Positions 51,758 through 60,286 are shown, counted from the first letter of the stretch. The stretch is DNA of 64,000 nt from Pseudomonas viridiflava (GCF_900590885.1 NZ_UUON01000048.1:124001-188000); one strand, 5' to 3'. The notes: generated by a model not told the origin, from the sequence alone. Translations and numbers: made by a program.

Positions 51758-51803
51758 ACGTCTATCGTTTGCCCATCGCCAATCATCAGGCAGGGCAGAG
51801 AGC

Positions 51804-52280
51804 ATGCGTCGGCATTCGGTTATCCATACACCCAACACCAGCGATTATCAGAAATTGACTGAGCTCTGGGAGGCCTCAGTACGGGCCACCCATGATTTTC
51901 TACCGGACAGCTACATCGAACGGCTGAGGAACCTGCTGCTGACGCACTATCTGGACACGGTGATGCTGATTTGCACCAAAGACTCACACCAACGCATTAC
52001 CGGGTTTGCCGGTGTGGCCGCAGGCAAGGTCGAGATGTTGTACATCGACCCGCAGCACCGGGGCCTGGGCCTGGGCCGGCAATTGCTGCGTTACGCGATC
52101 GAATGCCTGAATGCTGAAAGACTGGATGTGAATGAGCAAAACCCGCAGGCGCTGGAGTTCTATTTCAAGCAAGGCTTCGAAGTGATCGGACGCACGGAGC
52201 ATGACGGGCTGGGGCAGCCTTATCCGTTGCTGCATATGCGTCTGCGCCAGGTGCAGCAGGCCGCTGGAGGCCTGAGTTAG
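51804..52280 (+). CDS. GNAT-family N-acetyltransferase (YjaB-like)
   Basis: A 158-residue GNAT enzyme that transfers acetyl from acetyl-CoA to an amine. The acetyl-CoA loop is seen as VEMLYIDPQHRGLGLGRQLL (residues about 75-95), and the C-terminal LDVNEQNPQALEFYFKQGFE is typical of the YjaB/YhhY-type subgroup. The substrate is unknown. It follows the rimO terminator by about 45 bases and probably has its own promoter. The ATG at 51804 has AGAGAGC upstream as a fair ribosome-binding site. Confidence 0.86.
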   Translation: MRRHSVIHTPNTSDYQKLTELWEASVRATHDFLPDSYIERLRNLLLTHYLDTVMLICTKDSHQRITGFAGVAAGKVEMLYIDPQHRGLGLGRQLLRYAIECLNAERLDVNEQNPQALEFYFKQGFEVIGRTEHDGLGQPYPLLHMRLRQVQQAAGGLS

Positions 52281-52326
52281 ATCGCGGCGATACGAGCATT
52301 TGGGTTTTAATTGGGACCGAGGTGAT

Positions 52327-52356
52327 CCTATCGCGAGCAAGCCCGCTCCCACAAAG
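52327..52356. repeat. REP unit of a second class
   Basis: CTATCGCGAGCAAGCCCGCTCCCACAAAG-type sequence: a GCGGGCTTGCTCGCGAT REP in reverse orientation, distinct from the GGGGGCTTGCCCCC class elsewhere in the window. No inverted partner is nearby. Confidence 0.75.
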
Positions 52357-52392
52357 GTACAATAGCCGCCCCCTTTTGTTACGGCCCTTGTC

Positions 52393-53103
52393 ATGACTGA
52401 CCCCATACGCCTCTCCAAACGCCTTATCGAACTGGTCGGTTGCTCCCGTCGGGAGGCTGAGCTGTTTATCGAAGGCGGCTGGGTCTCGGTGGACGGTGAA
52501 GTGATCGACGAGCCGCAGTTCAAGGTCACCACGCAAAAGGTCGAACTGGACCCCGACGCCAAGGCCACCGTGCCGGAGCCGGTAACCATCCTGTTGCACG
52601 CGCCGGTTGGCGTGGATGCCGAGACGGCCATGGCGTCGATCAGCGCCGAGACCCTCTCCGAAGAACACCGCTTCAGCAAGCGCCCGCTCAAGGGCCATTT
52701 CCTGCGCCTGACCGCCAGCGCCGACCTGCAAGCCAAGGCCAGCGGCCTGTTGGTATTTACCCAGGATTGGAAAATCCTGCGCAAGTTGACCGCCGATGCC
52801 GCCAAGATCGAGCAGGAATACGTGGTAGAGGTCGAAGGTGACATGGTTGCCCATGGCCTCAACCGCTTGAACCACGGCCTGACTTACAAAGGCAAAGAGC
52901 TGCCGGCGGTAAAAGCCAGCTGGCAGAACGAAAACCGTCTGCGCTTTGCGCTGAAAAACCCCCAGCCCGGCGTCATCGCACTGTTCTGCGAAGCCGTTGG
53001 CTTGAAAGTCATTGCCATCCGCCGCATTCGCATTGGCGGCGTGTCCATCGGCAAAGTGCCGGTCGGCCAATGGCGCTACCTGTCCGGCAAAGAGAAGTTC
53101 TAA
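52393..53103 (+). CDS. RsuA/RluB/E/F-family pseudouridine-synthase-like protein
   Basis: A 236-residue protein with an N-terminal S4 RNA-binding domain (IRLSKRLIELVGCSRREAEL, residues about 4-60) and a pseudouridine synthase domain of the RsuA/RluF type. The closing part (IRRIRIGGVSIGKVPVGQWR) is typical. However, the usual catalytic loop RLDxx(S/T)xGLL reads DLQAKASGLL, so Gln (CAA) stands where the nucleophilic Asp is expected and Asp where the Arg should be. Either another Asp acts or the protein only binds RNA. The ATG at 52393 begins MTDPIRLSKRL. Confidence 0.82.
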   Translation: MTDPIRLSKRLIELVGCSRREAELFIEGGWVSVDGEVIDEPQFKVTTQKVELDPDAKATVPEPVTILLHAPVGVDAETAMASISAETLSEEHRFSKRPLKGHFLRLTASADLQAKASGLLVFTQDWKILRKLTADAAKIEQEYVVEVEGDMVAHGLNRLNHGLTYKGKELPAVKASWQNENRLRFALKNPQPGVIALFCEAVGLKVIAIRRIRIGGVSIGKVPVGQWRYLSGKEKF

Positions 53104-53170
53104 GCCGCTGCCCCTTTCTCGACACCGCCTGATGGGCGGTGTCCTCAGTTGAATACCAGGATTGCCCACC

Positions 53171-53632
53171 ATGATTCACAACGACGTACTGCGCAGCGTT
53201 CGCTACATGCTCGACATCAGCGACAACAAGATGGTCGAGATCATCAAGCTCGGCGGCATGGACGTGACCAAGGATGACCTGCTGACCTACCTCAAGAAAG
53301 ACGAGGAAGAAGGCTTTGTGTTCTGCCCGGACGAGGTGATGGCGCATTTCCTCGATGGCCTGGTGATCTTCAAGCGTGGCAAGGACGAAAGCCGCCCGCC
53401 GCAGCCGATCGAAACCCCGGTGACCAACAACATCATCCTGAAAAAGCTGCGCGTGGCCTTCGAACTCAAGGAAGACGACATGCACGCCATCCTCAAGGCG
53501 GCCGAGTTCCCGGTGTCCAAGCCTGAGCTGAGCGCGCTGTTCCGCAAGTTCGGCCACACCAACTACCGCACCTGTGGTGACCAGTTGCTGCGCAACTTCC
53601 TCAAGGGCCTGACCCTGCGGGTTCGCGCGTAA
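53171..53632 (+). CDS. DUF1456 family protein (YehS-like)
   Basis: A 153-residue soluble protein made of two similar DUF1456 helical halves: NDVLRSVRYMLDISDNKMVE near the N terminus and NNIILKKLRVAFELKEDDMH near residue 85. The family includes E. coli YehS; its function is unknown. The ATG at 53171 is preferred over TTG three codons earlier. It lies 67 bases past the pseudouridine-synthase gene and three bases before trmO, so the last two are one transcript. Confidence 0.88.
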   Translation: MIHNDVLRSVRYMLDISDNKMVEIIKLGGMDVTKDDLLTYLKKDEEEGFVFCPDEVMAHFLDGLVIFKRGKDESRPPQPIETPVTNNIILKKLRVAFELKEDDMHAILKAAEFPVSKPELSALFRKFGHTNYRTCGDQLLRNFLKGLTLRVRA

Positions 53633-53635
53633 GCC

Positions 53636-54331
53636 ATGAGCTACAACGTCTCCCCCGTCGGCTTCGTGCGCTCCTGCTTCAAGGAGAAGTTCGCCATCCC
53701 GCGCCAGCCGCAACTGGCGCCGGCCGCCCGTGGCGTGCTGGAGCTGGTGGCACCGTTCGATGGGGGTGAGGCAGTGCAGGGCCTGGAGCAGGTCAGCCAT
53801 GTGTGGCTGCTGTTTCTGTTCCACCAGGCCCTGGAAGACAAGCCACGCCTCAAAGTGCGCCCGCCGCGCCTGGGCGGCAATACGTCCATGGGCGTGTTCG
53901 CCACCCGCGCGACTCATCGGCCCAACGGCATTGGCCAGTCGGTGGTCAAGCTGGACAAGGTCGAGCCGGGGCGGCTGTGGATTTCCGGGATTGATTTGCT
54001 CGATGGCACGCCGGTGCTGGATATCAAGCCGTATGTGCCCTACGCCGACATTATCGACACGGCCACCAACAGCATGGCCAGCGGCGCGCCACAGCTGATT
54101 CCGGTGCAGTGGTTAAAGACTGCGTTGCATCAGGCACAAGACCATGCCCAGCGCCTTGGCGAGCCGTTGGTGGCGTTGATCGAGCAGTGTTTGGCGCAAG
54201 ACCCACGGCCGGCGTATCAGACGCCTGGGCCGGAACGGGAATATGGTGCGCAGTTTTGGGATGTGGATGTGCGTTGGCACTATCCAGAGGCTGGGATGAT
54301 TTGTGTGTTGGAAATCCTTCCAGCTGAATAA
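53636..54331 (+). CDS. trmO: tRNA (t6A37-N6)-methyltransferase TrmO
   Basis: A 231-residue protein of the TsaA/TrmO (YaeB) family, which uses SAM to methylate t6A37 to m6t6A37 in tRNA-Thr. The family beta-barrel signatures are present: SPVGFVRSCFKEKFAIPRQP at the N terminus, FATRATHRPNGIGQSVVKL in the middle and GIDLLDGTPVLDIKPYVPY. The C-terminal domain is of normal length. It starts three bases after the YehS-like gene stop. TsaB, needed for the t6A substrate, is encoded at 10.3 kb. Confidence 0.94.
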   Translation: MSYNVSPVGFVRSCFKEKFAIPRQPQLAPAARGVLELVAPFDGGEAVQGLEQVSHVWLLFLFHQALEDKPRLKVRPPRLGGNTSMGVFATRATHRPNGIGQSVVKLDKVEPGRLWISGIDLLDGTPVLDIKPYVPYADIIDTATNSMASGAPQLIPVQWLKTALHQAQDHAQRLGEPLVALIEQCLAQDPRPAYQTPGPEREYGAQFWDVDVRWHYPEAGMICVLEILPAE

Positions 54332-54340
54332 ACCGGAAAC

Positions 54341-54379
54341 AAAATGTGGGAGGGGGCAAGCCCCCTCCCACATTTTTTT
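54341..54379. terminator. perfect REP palindrome acting as a likely bidirectional terminator
   Basis: A 16-bp perfect stem, AAAATGTGGGAGGGGG/CCCCCTCCCACATTTT, with a CAAG tetraloop and a T run on one side and A run on the other. It lies between the convergent trmO and fpr stops, with about ten bases to each. It looks like a REP that has collapsed to a single hairpin. Confidence 0.85.
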
Positions 54380-54387
54380 GACCATGT

Positions 54388-55167
54388 TTATTTTTCGACG
54401 AACGCGCGCTCGATCAGGTAATCACCCGGCTCACGCATGCGTGGCGAAACTTTCAGCCCGAAGCTGTTCAGCACTTCGCTTGTCTCGTCCAACATGCTTG
54501 GGCTACCGCACAGCATGGCGCGGTCGTCCTCGGGGTTGATCGGAGGCAGGCCGATGTCTGTGAACAGCTTGCCGCTGCGCATCAGGTCGGTCAGGCGGCC
54601 TTCGTTTTCGAACGGCTCGCGGGTCACGGTCGGGTAATAGATCAACTTGTCACGCAGGGCCTCGCCGAAGAACTCGTTCTGCGGCAGGTGCTCGGTGATG
54701 AATTCGCGGTAGGCGACTTCGTTGACGTAACGCACGCCGTGGCACAGGATTACTTTTTCGAAACGCTCGTAGGTTTCCGGGTCCTGGATCACGCTCATGA
54801 ACGGAGCAAGGCCAGTACCGGTGCTGAGCAGGTACAGGTGTTTGCCCGGCTTCAAATCGTCAAGCACCAGGGTGCCTGTCGGTTTTTTGCTGATGATGAT
54901 CTCGTCGCCTTCCTTCAAGTGCTGCAATTGGGAAGTCAGCGGGCCATCGGGCACCTTGATGCTGAAGAACTCCAGATGCTCTTCCCAGTTCGGGCTGGCA
55001 ATGGAGTAGGCGCGCATGAGCGGGCGGCCGTTAGGCTGTTGCAGGCCGATCATCACGAACTGACCGTTCTCGAAGCGCAGGCCCGGATCGCGGGTGCACT
55101 TGAAGCTGAACAGAGTGTCGTTCCAGTGATGAACACTGAGGACACGCTCGTGGTTCATGTTGCTCAT
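54388..55167 (-). CDS. fpr: ferredoxin/flavodoxin-NADP+ reductase
   Basis: A 259-residue FAD protein that moves electrons between NADPH and ferredoxin or flavodoxin. The FAD-binding motif LMRAYSIASPNWEE, the NADPH-binding STGTGLAPFMSVIQD and the late CGSPSMLDETSEVL are present, and the C terminus ends FVEK, as in Pseudomonas Fpr. The ATG at 55167 is chosen; upstream codons are not conserved. It diverges from the LysR gene finR, the known layout in pseudomonads, where FinR induces fpr under superoxide stress. Confidence 0.94.
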   Translation of the reverse strand: MSNMNHERVLSVHHWNDTLFSFKCTRDPGLRFENGQFVMIGLQQPNGRPLMRAYSIASPNWEEHLEFFSIKVPDGPLTSQLQHLKEGDEIIISKKPTGTLVLDDLKPGKHLYLLSTGTGLAPFMSVIQDPETYERFEKVILCHGVRYVNEVAYREFITEHLPQNEFFGEALRDKLIYYPTVTREPFENEGRLTDLMRSGKLFTDIGLPPINPEDDRAMLCGSPSMLDETSEVLNSFGLKVSPRMREPGDYLIERAFVEK

Positions 55168-55275
55168 GTACGGGGAACTCCTGGAAATGGGTCTGCGCCA
55201 AAGATGAGATGCGCAATTGCACAGCATTCTAATGGCGGCGACAATATCTGTTAACTGGATTATTAAGATAAGGGT

Positions 55276-55292
55276 TATCGGTTATATCGATA
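55276..55292. promoter_or_regulatory. candidate LysR-type site at the finR start
   Basis: TATCG, seven bases, CGATA forms an inverted repeat with T and A at its ends, ending on the first base of the finR start codon. The TAAGATAAGGGTTATC just upstream holds a smaller ATAA/TTAT repeat. Either could be a FinR autoregulatory site; this is positional inference. Confidence 0.35.
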
Positions 55293-56218
55293 TGCGATTT
55301 ACTCTCCGTCAACTGCAAGTCTTCGTCGCCGTCGCCCAGCAGGAAAGCGTCTCGCGCGCTGCTGGCCTTCTGGCCTTATCTCAATCCGCCGCCAGCACCT
55401 CGATCACCGAGCTGGAGCGTCAATCCAGCTGCCAATTATTCGACCGCGCCGGCAAACGCCTGAGCCTCAACGCCCTCGGCCATCAGCTATTGCCCCAAGC
55501 GGTGGCGCTGCTGGACCAGGCCAAGGAGATCGAGGACCTGCTCAACGGCAAGTCCGGCTTCGGCTCCCTGGCGGTGGGTGCCACGCTGACCATCGGCAAT
55601 TACCTGGCCACTTTGCTGATCGGCAGCTTCATGCAGCAACATCCCGAGAGTCAGGTGAAGCTGCATGTGCAGAACACGGCCAATATCGTGCACCAGGTTG
55701 CGCACTACGAAATTGACCTGGGTCTAATCGAAGGCGACTGCAGCCACCCGGACATCGAGGTGCAAACCTGGGTCGAGGATGAATTGGTAGTGTTCTGCGC
55801 GCCGCAGCATCACCTGGCCAAGCGCGGCGTGGCGACGCTGGAGGAGCTGACCCACGAAGCGTGGATCCTGCGGGAACAAGGCTCGGGCACGCGCCTGACG
55901 TTTGACCAAGCCATGCGCCATCACCGTAGCTCGCTGAATATCCGCCTGGAACTGGAACACACCGAGGCGATCAAGCGGGCGGTGGAGTCGGGGTTGGGGA
56001 TTGGCTGCATCTCGCGGCTGGCGCTGCGCGACGCGTTCCGCCGCGGCAGCCTGGTACCGGTGGAAACCCCGGACCTGGACCTGGCCCGGCAGTTCTACTT
56101 CATCTGGCATAAACAGAAGTACCAGACCTCGGCGATGCGCGAGTTCCTGGAACTGTGCCGCGCCTTTACCGCCGGGGTTCAGCGCAGCGATGAAATCGTG
56201 CTGCCGAGCATTGCCTGA
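55292..56218 (+). CDS. finR: LysR-family regulator of fpr
   Basis: A 308-residue LysR regulator with N-terminal helix-turn-helix (LRQLQVFVAVAQQESVSRAA, LSQSAASTSITELERQ) and a substrate-like C-terminal domain (residues about 90-295). It diverges from fpr across 124 bases, the arrangement of FinR in P. putida and of the PA3398/fpr pair in P. aeruginosa. There it responds to superoxide and activates fpr. The ATG at 55292 begins MRFTLRQ; a longer upstream frame would overlap the control region. Its stop lies four bases before the convergent dgkA stop. Confidence 0.9.
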   Translation: MRFTLRQLQVFVAVAQQESVSRAAGLLALSQSAASTSITELERQSSCQLFDRAGKRLSLNALGHQLLPQAVALLDQAKEIEDLLNGKSGFGSLAVGATLTIGNYLATLLIGSFMQQHPESQVKLHVQNTANIVHQVAHYEIDLGLIEGDCSHPDIEVQTWVEDELVVFCAPQHHLAKRGVATLEELTHEAWILREQGSGTRLTFDQAMRHHRSSLNIRLELEHTEAIKRAVESGLGIGCISRLALRDAFRRGSLVPVETPDLDLARQFYFIWHKQKYQTSAMREFLELCRAFTAGVQRSDEIVLPSIA

Positions 56219-56221
56219 GCC

Positions 56222-56584
56222 TTAGATAAGGATTACGGCCCACACCAGGGTAATCATGGTCAGTGCCACGAATTGCGCAGCGCTGCCCATGTCCTTGGCG
56301 TTTTTCGACAGGGGGTGGCGGTCCAGGGAGATGCGGTCAATGGCGGCTTCTACCGCAGAATTGAGCAATTCCACGATCAGCGCCAACAGGCATACCGCGA
56401 TCAGCAGCGCGCGCTCGACCCGGCTGACATTCAGGAAAAAGCTCAGCGGGATCAGAATAACGTTGAGCAACACCAACTGACGGAAGGCCGCCTCGCCCGT
56501 GAACGCCGCGCGCAGGCCATCCAGGGAGTAACCCCCTGCATTGAAAATACGTTTGATACCGGTTTGACCCTTGAAAGGCGACAT
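56222..56584 (-). CDS. dgkA: diacylglycerol kinase
   Basis: A 120-residue integral membrane enzyme that phosphorylates diacylglycerol to phosphatidic acid with ATP, recycling lipid from glucan or lipid A modification. Three membrane segments and the active-site motif ELLNSAVEAAIDRISLD are clear. The ATG at 56584 is used; an upstream TTG is less likely. It lies 75 bases after erdR, and the same pair occurs in P. aeruginosa. Confidence 0.93.
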   Translation of the reverse strand: MSPFKGQTGIKRIFNAGGYSLDGLRAAFTGEAAFRQLVLLNVILIPLSFFLNVSRVERALLIAVCLLALIVELLNSAVEAAIDRISLDRHPLSKNAKDMGSAAQFVALTMITLVWAVILI

Positions 56585-56659
56585 AGACGTAGGCAACTGA
56601 ACTGAAGGAGTGGGGAAACTAGTTCACGCCAAGTCAAAAAAGCGTGAACCGCTGACAGC

Positions 56660-57310
56660 TTAATGCTGCGAAATTGACTCAAGTTGTTGCAACAGCAGCG
56701 CCGCCTGAGTGCGTGTCCGCACGCCCAGCTTGCGGAAGATCGCCGTCACGTGGGCCTTGATGGTCGCTTCCGACACGCTCAGCTCGTAGGCAATCTGCTT
56801 GTTCAACAACCCTTCGCAGACCATGGTGAGCACCCGAAACTGCTGGGGCGTCAGGCTGGCAAGGCCATCACGGGCGGCCTTGGCTTCGTCGGACACGTTG
56901 ATTTCTTCAAACGCCTGCGGCGGCCAGGACACGTCGCCATCCAGCACCGTGCGTACAGCCTTCTGGATATCTTCTATCGCGCTGGACTTGGGGATGAAGC
57001 CACTGGCGCCAAACTCCTTGGAGCGCACCACCACGTCGGCTTCTTCCTGGGCCGAGACCATAACCACCGGGATCTGCGGGTATTGCCCACGCAATAGCAC
57101 CAACCCCGAGAAACCATAGGCGCCGGGCATGTTCAGGTCGAGCAGCACCAGGTCCCAGTCGGATTTTTCGGTAAGGCGGGCTTCCAGTTCGGCAATGCTG
57201 GCCACTTCGACCAGGCGTACATCCGGACCAAGGCCCAGGGTGACGGCTTGATGCAGCGCGCTGCGAAAGAGCGGGTGGTCATCGGCTATCAGGATTTCGT
57301 ATGTGGCCAT
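56660..57310 (-). CDS. erdR: NarL/LuxR-family response regulator ErdR
   Basis: A 216-residue response regulator with a receiver domain (phospho-Asp in LVLLDLNMPGAYG, about residue 58) and a LuxR-type helix-turn-helix near the C terminus (NKQIAYELSVSEATIKAHVT). ErdR in pseudomonads controls ethanol and acetate metabolism genes. No kinase gene is adjacent; it is encoded elsewhere in other pseudomonads. The assignment rests on length, domain order and the dgkA neighbour. The spacer 57311-57449 shows nothing clear. Confidence 0.88.
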   Translation of the reverse strand: MATYEILIADDHPLFRSALHQAVTLGLGPDVRLVEVASIAELEARLTEKSDWDLVLLDLNMPGAYGFSGLVLLRGQYPQIPVVMVSAQEEADVVVRSKEFGASGFIPKSSAIEDIQKAVRTVLDGDVSWPPQAFEEINVSDEAKAARDGLASLTPQQFRVLTMVCEGLLNKQIAYELSVSEATIKAHVTAIFRKLGVRTRTQAALLLQQLESISQH

Positions 57311-57449
57311 TGATTAAATGATCCTGTTTTTTAGGGGTGCCCTGATCGGCGCCCAGCATGCCCAGCGCAGCCTGGGGGGTCAAGCACTACGCCCGTGGGC
57401 ATTTTAGCGGGTTGCAGGGATACGGTGCCATCATGCAAACGTCGTCTGT

Positions 57450-58169
57450 TTATACCGCAGGGATATAGGGCGCAAGCCGTGTGTGGACAGCGTCCGTCGG
57501 GTCCAGCGGCAACAGGAACTTGGCGCCCAGGTAATGGCTGCTGAAAACATCGAGGTAGGCGTCCAGCACCTCGCTGGCGGCACCATCGCCGGCCAGTTCC
57601 AGGCACAGGGCCGCGACCTCGGCGGTGCAGAAATGGTCATCGCGCTTGGAGCGGCGCAGTTTGTAACGCGAAAGCTGCTCGGGGGCCAGGCTCAATACCG
57701 GCAGATGCTCCAGATACGGGCTTTTGCGGAACATCTTGCGCGCTTCGCTCCAGGTGCCGTCCAGCAGAATGAACAGCGGGCGCTTGCCCTCCTCCACCTT
57801 GACCTCGCTGACCACTCGCTCAGGCGCCACGAATTCGCCAGGGAATACAATGTAGGGTTGCCATTGCGGGTCAGCCAGCAAGGCGAGCAAATCCGGGTCG
57901 ACTTCGGTGCGCGCCCAGGCGAATGCGTGGGTGTCGTCGATCACGTCAGCGATCAGCCAGCCGGTGTTGCTGGGTTTCATCGGTTCGACGTCAGCCATCA
58001 GCAGGCACATGGCCGACCTCGCTTCGACCTTGGGGCGCCAGGCACACAGGCAATACTCGGGAATTACCCGGCAGCCAGGGCAACGCTCGGCACGGGAACC
58101 TCGATTGACGAAGGGCTTAATGGCGCGTGCCAGGCGCTGGGTACGCAGCCGGGAGACGGCGTGGCTCAT
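57450..58169 (-). CDS. DTW-domain tRNA-uridine aminocarboxypropyltransferase
   Basis: A 239-residue DTW-domain protein. The motif after which the family is named is present as LDGTWSEARKM (about residue 145), and the N-terminal cysteines GSRAERCPGCRVIPEYCLCAW could form a zinc site. The characterised relatives TapT and TuaA transfer a 3-amino-3-carboxypropyl group from SAM to uridine in tRNA, giving acp3U. Which tRNA position is modified here is not known. The ATG at 58169 opens MSHAVSRLRTQRLAR; 18 codons upstream are less likely. Confidence 0.88.
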   Translation of the reverse strand: MSHAVSRLRTQRLARAIKPFVNRGSRAERCPGCRVIPEYCLCAWRPKVEARSAMCLLMADVEPMKPSNTGWLIADVIDDTHAFAWARTEVDPDLLALLADPQWQPYIVFPGEFVAPERVVSEVKVEEGKRPLFILLDGTWSEARKMFRKSPYLEHLPVLSLAPEQLSRYKLRRSKRDDHFCTAEVAALCLELAGDGAASEVLDAYLDVFSSHYLGAKFLLPLDPTDAVHTRLAPYIPAV

Positions 58170-58348
58170 CGCAGGTGCCGCAGGGCGGGGTAAATCAGCA
58201 CGGAAAAAACTCGTTGCAGACAAAAGTGGCCGCAGTTTACCAGCGATACGCCTGGCTGTAGTGGCAAGGCGTCACCTATAATCGCGCGCCACTGAACGCA
58301 CAGCGCAGTGGCTGGTCTATGCACCAGTAACCGAATCAGGAGAGTTTC

Positions 58349-58789
58349 ATGCTGCGTTCCATGCTGCGCCTTGTTGTCCCAACCGTCGCGCTTGCGCTGG
58401 TCCTGCCCGTGGGCGCCCAGGCGGCCTCGTTGCTGGAGGCCCAAATGAACCGGAAGCTGCAAAGCGTCGCGGCGGAAAGCAACAAGGACCTGCCCCGGGA
58501 AATCGACGAGAAAACCCTGGAAGTGGCCTACACCGTTGAAGGCATGCAACTGATCGACCACCTGAGCGTCATGCCCGACCGCGCCGAACAGATGCGTGCC
58601 AACCCCAAGGCTGTGTACTTCCAGCTGGGGCAGAGCGTGTGCCTGAACAAGGGTTATCGCGAGCTGATGGCCAAAGGCGCCGTGATGCGCTACGAAATCA
58701 CCGAGAACAAGACCAATCGCCCCGTGGCGTCGGTCAAGTTTGTAGAAGCAGACTGCCCGGCACCGGCTGCGGCGAAGAAGAAAAAGTAA
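58349..58789 (+). CDS. secreted hypothetical protein (possible QSregVF-type)
   Basis: A 146-residue protein with a Sec signal (cleavage near AQAAS, residue 25). The mature part is small, with two cysteines (SVCLNKG and EADCPAP) that may pair, and ends in a run of lysines after Pro/Ala. It resembles, from memory, the putative quorum-sensing-regulated virulence-factor family built on PA3611, but this is not certain. The ATG at 58349 has CAGGAGA eight bases upstream. The 294 bases after it, to the LOG gene, hold no gene. Confidence 0.75.
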   Translation: MLRSMLRLVVPTVALALVLPVGAQAASLLEAQMNRKLQSVAAESNKDLPREIDEKTLEVAYTVEGMQLIDHLSVMPDRAEQMRANPKAVYFQLGQSVCLNKGYRELMAKGAVMRYEITENKTNRPVASVKFVEADCPAPAAAKKKK

Positions 58790-59083
58790 GCGCAGCTTGA
58801 CCTTCGCGCGCTGCCGCCCGGTGGCGCGCACTCCCCCGCTTCAACTCCCCGCAGGCAGCAAAACTCCCCACTGAGTGACGAATAAGCGGTTGCCAGCCAA
58901 GGGTTTTTCGGCCCATGATCAGGCCATCCCATCTGTCCACGCTCAGTCGTTTTCACTGCTGTTTTGTAACAATTTCAGGGCAAAAGAGGCATGCCCTCCT
59001 GCGGCATGCAACGACACATGCAGTGTCGTGGCCCCGACGATCGCTTGTCGGCTACCCAGGCCCTGTAAAGAAGGAGAAGTTGA

Positions 59084-60196
59084 ATGCCTGATGAATCGAA
59101 TGACCTCCTGCTCCATGAATTTGAAATAAACGGGACCGACCTCACACAACAGGTCGAAGCTCAACTCCAGCTGATCGCCCCCAGCAGCCCGAATATCCCC
59201 CTGTATCGCGACATGATCCTCACCGTGCTGCGCATGGCCCAGGACGACCGTGACCGCTGGAACGCCAAAATTACCCTGCGCGCCATCCGCGAACTGGACC
59301 ACGCTTTTCGCGTGCTGGAACAGTTCAAGGGCCGACGCAAGGTCACCGTATTTGGCTCGGCACGCACGCCGGCAGAAAGCCCGCTGTACGCCTTGGCCCG
59401 CGAGGTTGGCGCGCTGTTGGCGCAATCTGACCTGATGGTAATCACCGGCGGCGGTGGCGGCATCATGGCGGCCGCCCACGAAGGAGCCGGCCTGGAACAC
59501 AGCCTGGGGTTCAACATCACCCTGCCGTTTGAACAGCACGCCAACCCGACCATTGATGGCACCGAGAACCTGCTGTCCTTCCACTTCTTCTTTACCCGCA
59601 AGCTGTTCTTCGTCAAGGAAGCCGACGCGCTGGTGTTATGCCCGGGCGGTTTCGGCACCCTGGATGAAGCCCTGGAGGTACTGACCCTGATCCAGACCGG
59701 CAAGAGCCCGCTGGTGCCGGTGGTATTGCTGGATGCACCGGGTGGCGGTTTCTGGCAAGGCGCGCTGGACTTTATCCGCAGCCAACTGGAAGCCAATCGC
59801 TATATCCTGCCTACCGACCTCAAGTTGGTGCGGTTGGTCTACAGCGCTGAAGAAGCGGTGGAAGAGATCAATCAGTTTTATGCCAACTTCCATTCCACGC
59901 GCTGGTTGAAACGCGAGTTTGTGGTGCGCATGCATCACCCGCTGAGTGACCGGGCGCTGGCCCATTTGCAAAGCGAGTTCGCCAGCCTGCGATTGAGTGG
60001 AGATTTCCAGCAGCTTGCCTATACGGGCGAGGAACATGATGAGCCGAGGTTCAGCCATTTGACGCGGTTGGTGTTCAACTTCAATGGGCGCGATCAGGGC
60101 CGACTGCGAGAGTTGGTGGACTACATCAATTTGCCGGAGAACTGGGCACAGGCTCAGGGGAAGGCGCAACAGCGGGTGGCGCCGGAGCCGGCGTGA
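59084..60196 (+). CDS. LOG-family (TIGR00730-type) Rossmann-fold protein
   Basis: A 370-residue protein with a central LOG domain: GGGGGIMAAAHEGA (nucleotide loop) and PGGFGTLDEALEVL, the PGGxGTxxE motif with the phosphoribohydrolase residues. LOG proteins cut nucleoside 5'-monophosphates to free base and ribose 5-phosphate. It is longer than the classic 190-residue enzymes, with an N-terminal helical extension (residues about 1-85) and a C-terminal domain of about 120 residues (residues 250-370) of unknown role. The ATG at 59084 has AAGGAG upstream. It converges on recX at a shared terminator. Confidence 0.88.
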   Translation: MPDESNDLLLHEFEINGTDLTQQVEAQLQLIAPSSPNIPLYRDMILTVLRMAQDDRDRWNAKITLRAIRELDHAFRVLEQFKGRRKVTVFGSARTPAESPLYALAREVGALLAQSDLMVITGGGGGIMAAAHEGAGLEHSLGFNITLPFEQHANPTIDGTENLLSFHFFFTRKLFFVKEADALVLCPGGFGTLDEALEVLTLIQTGKSPLVPVVLLDAPGGGFWQGALDFIRSQLEANRYILPTDLKLVRLVYSAEEAVEEINQFYANFHSTRWLKREFVVRMHHPLSDRALAHLQSEFASLRLSGDFQQLAYTGEEHDEPRFSHLTRLVFNFNGRDQGRLRELVDYINLPENWAQAQGKAQQRVAPEPA

Positions 60197-60210
60197 TTTT
60201 TTGAAGGCAA

Positions 60211-60246
60211 AAAAAAGACCCACTATTTTCATAGTGGGTCTTTTTT
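60211..60246. terminator. bidirectional terminator between the LOG gene and recX
   Basis: AAAAAAGACCCACTAT, a TTTC loop and ATAGTGGGTCTTTTTT form a 16-bp stem with A and T tracts, so it ends transcription from both sides. Confidence 0.93.
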
Positions 60247-60286
60247 GTGGTCAGGCATTTGGGAATTTGGGGCTGCTTCGCAGCTC

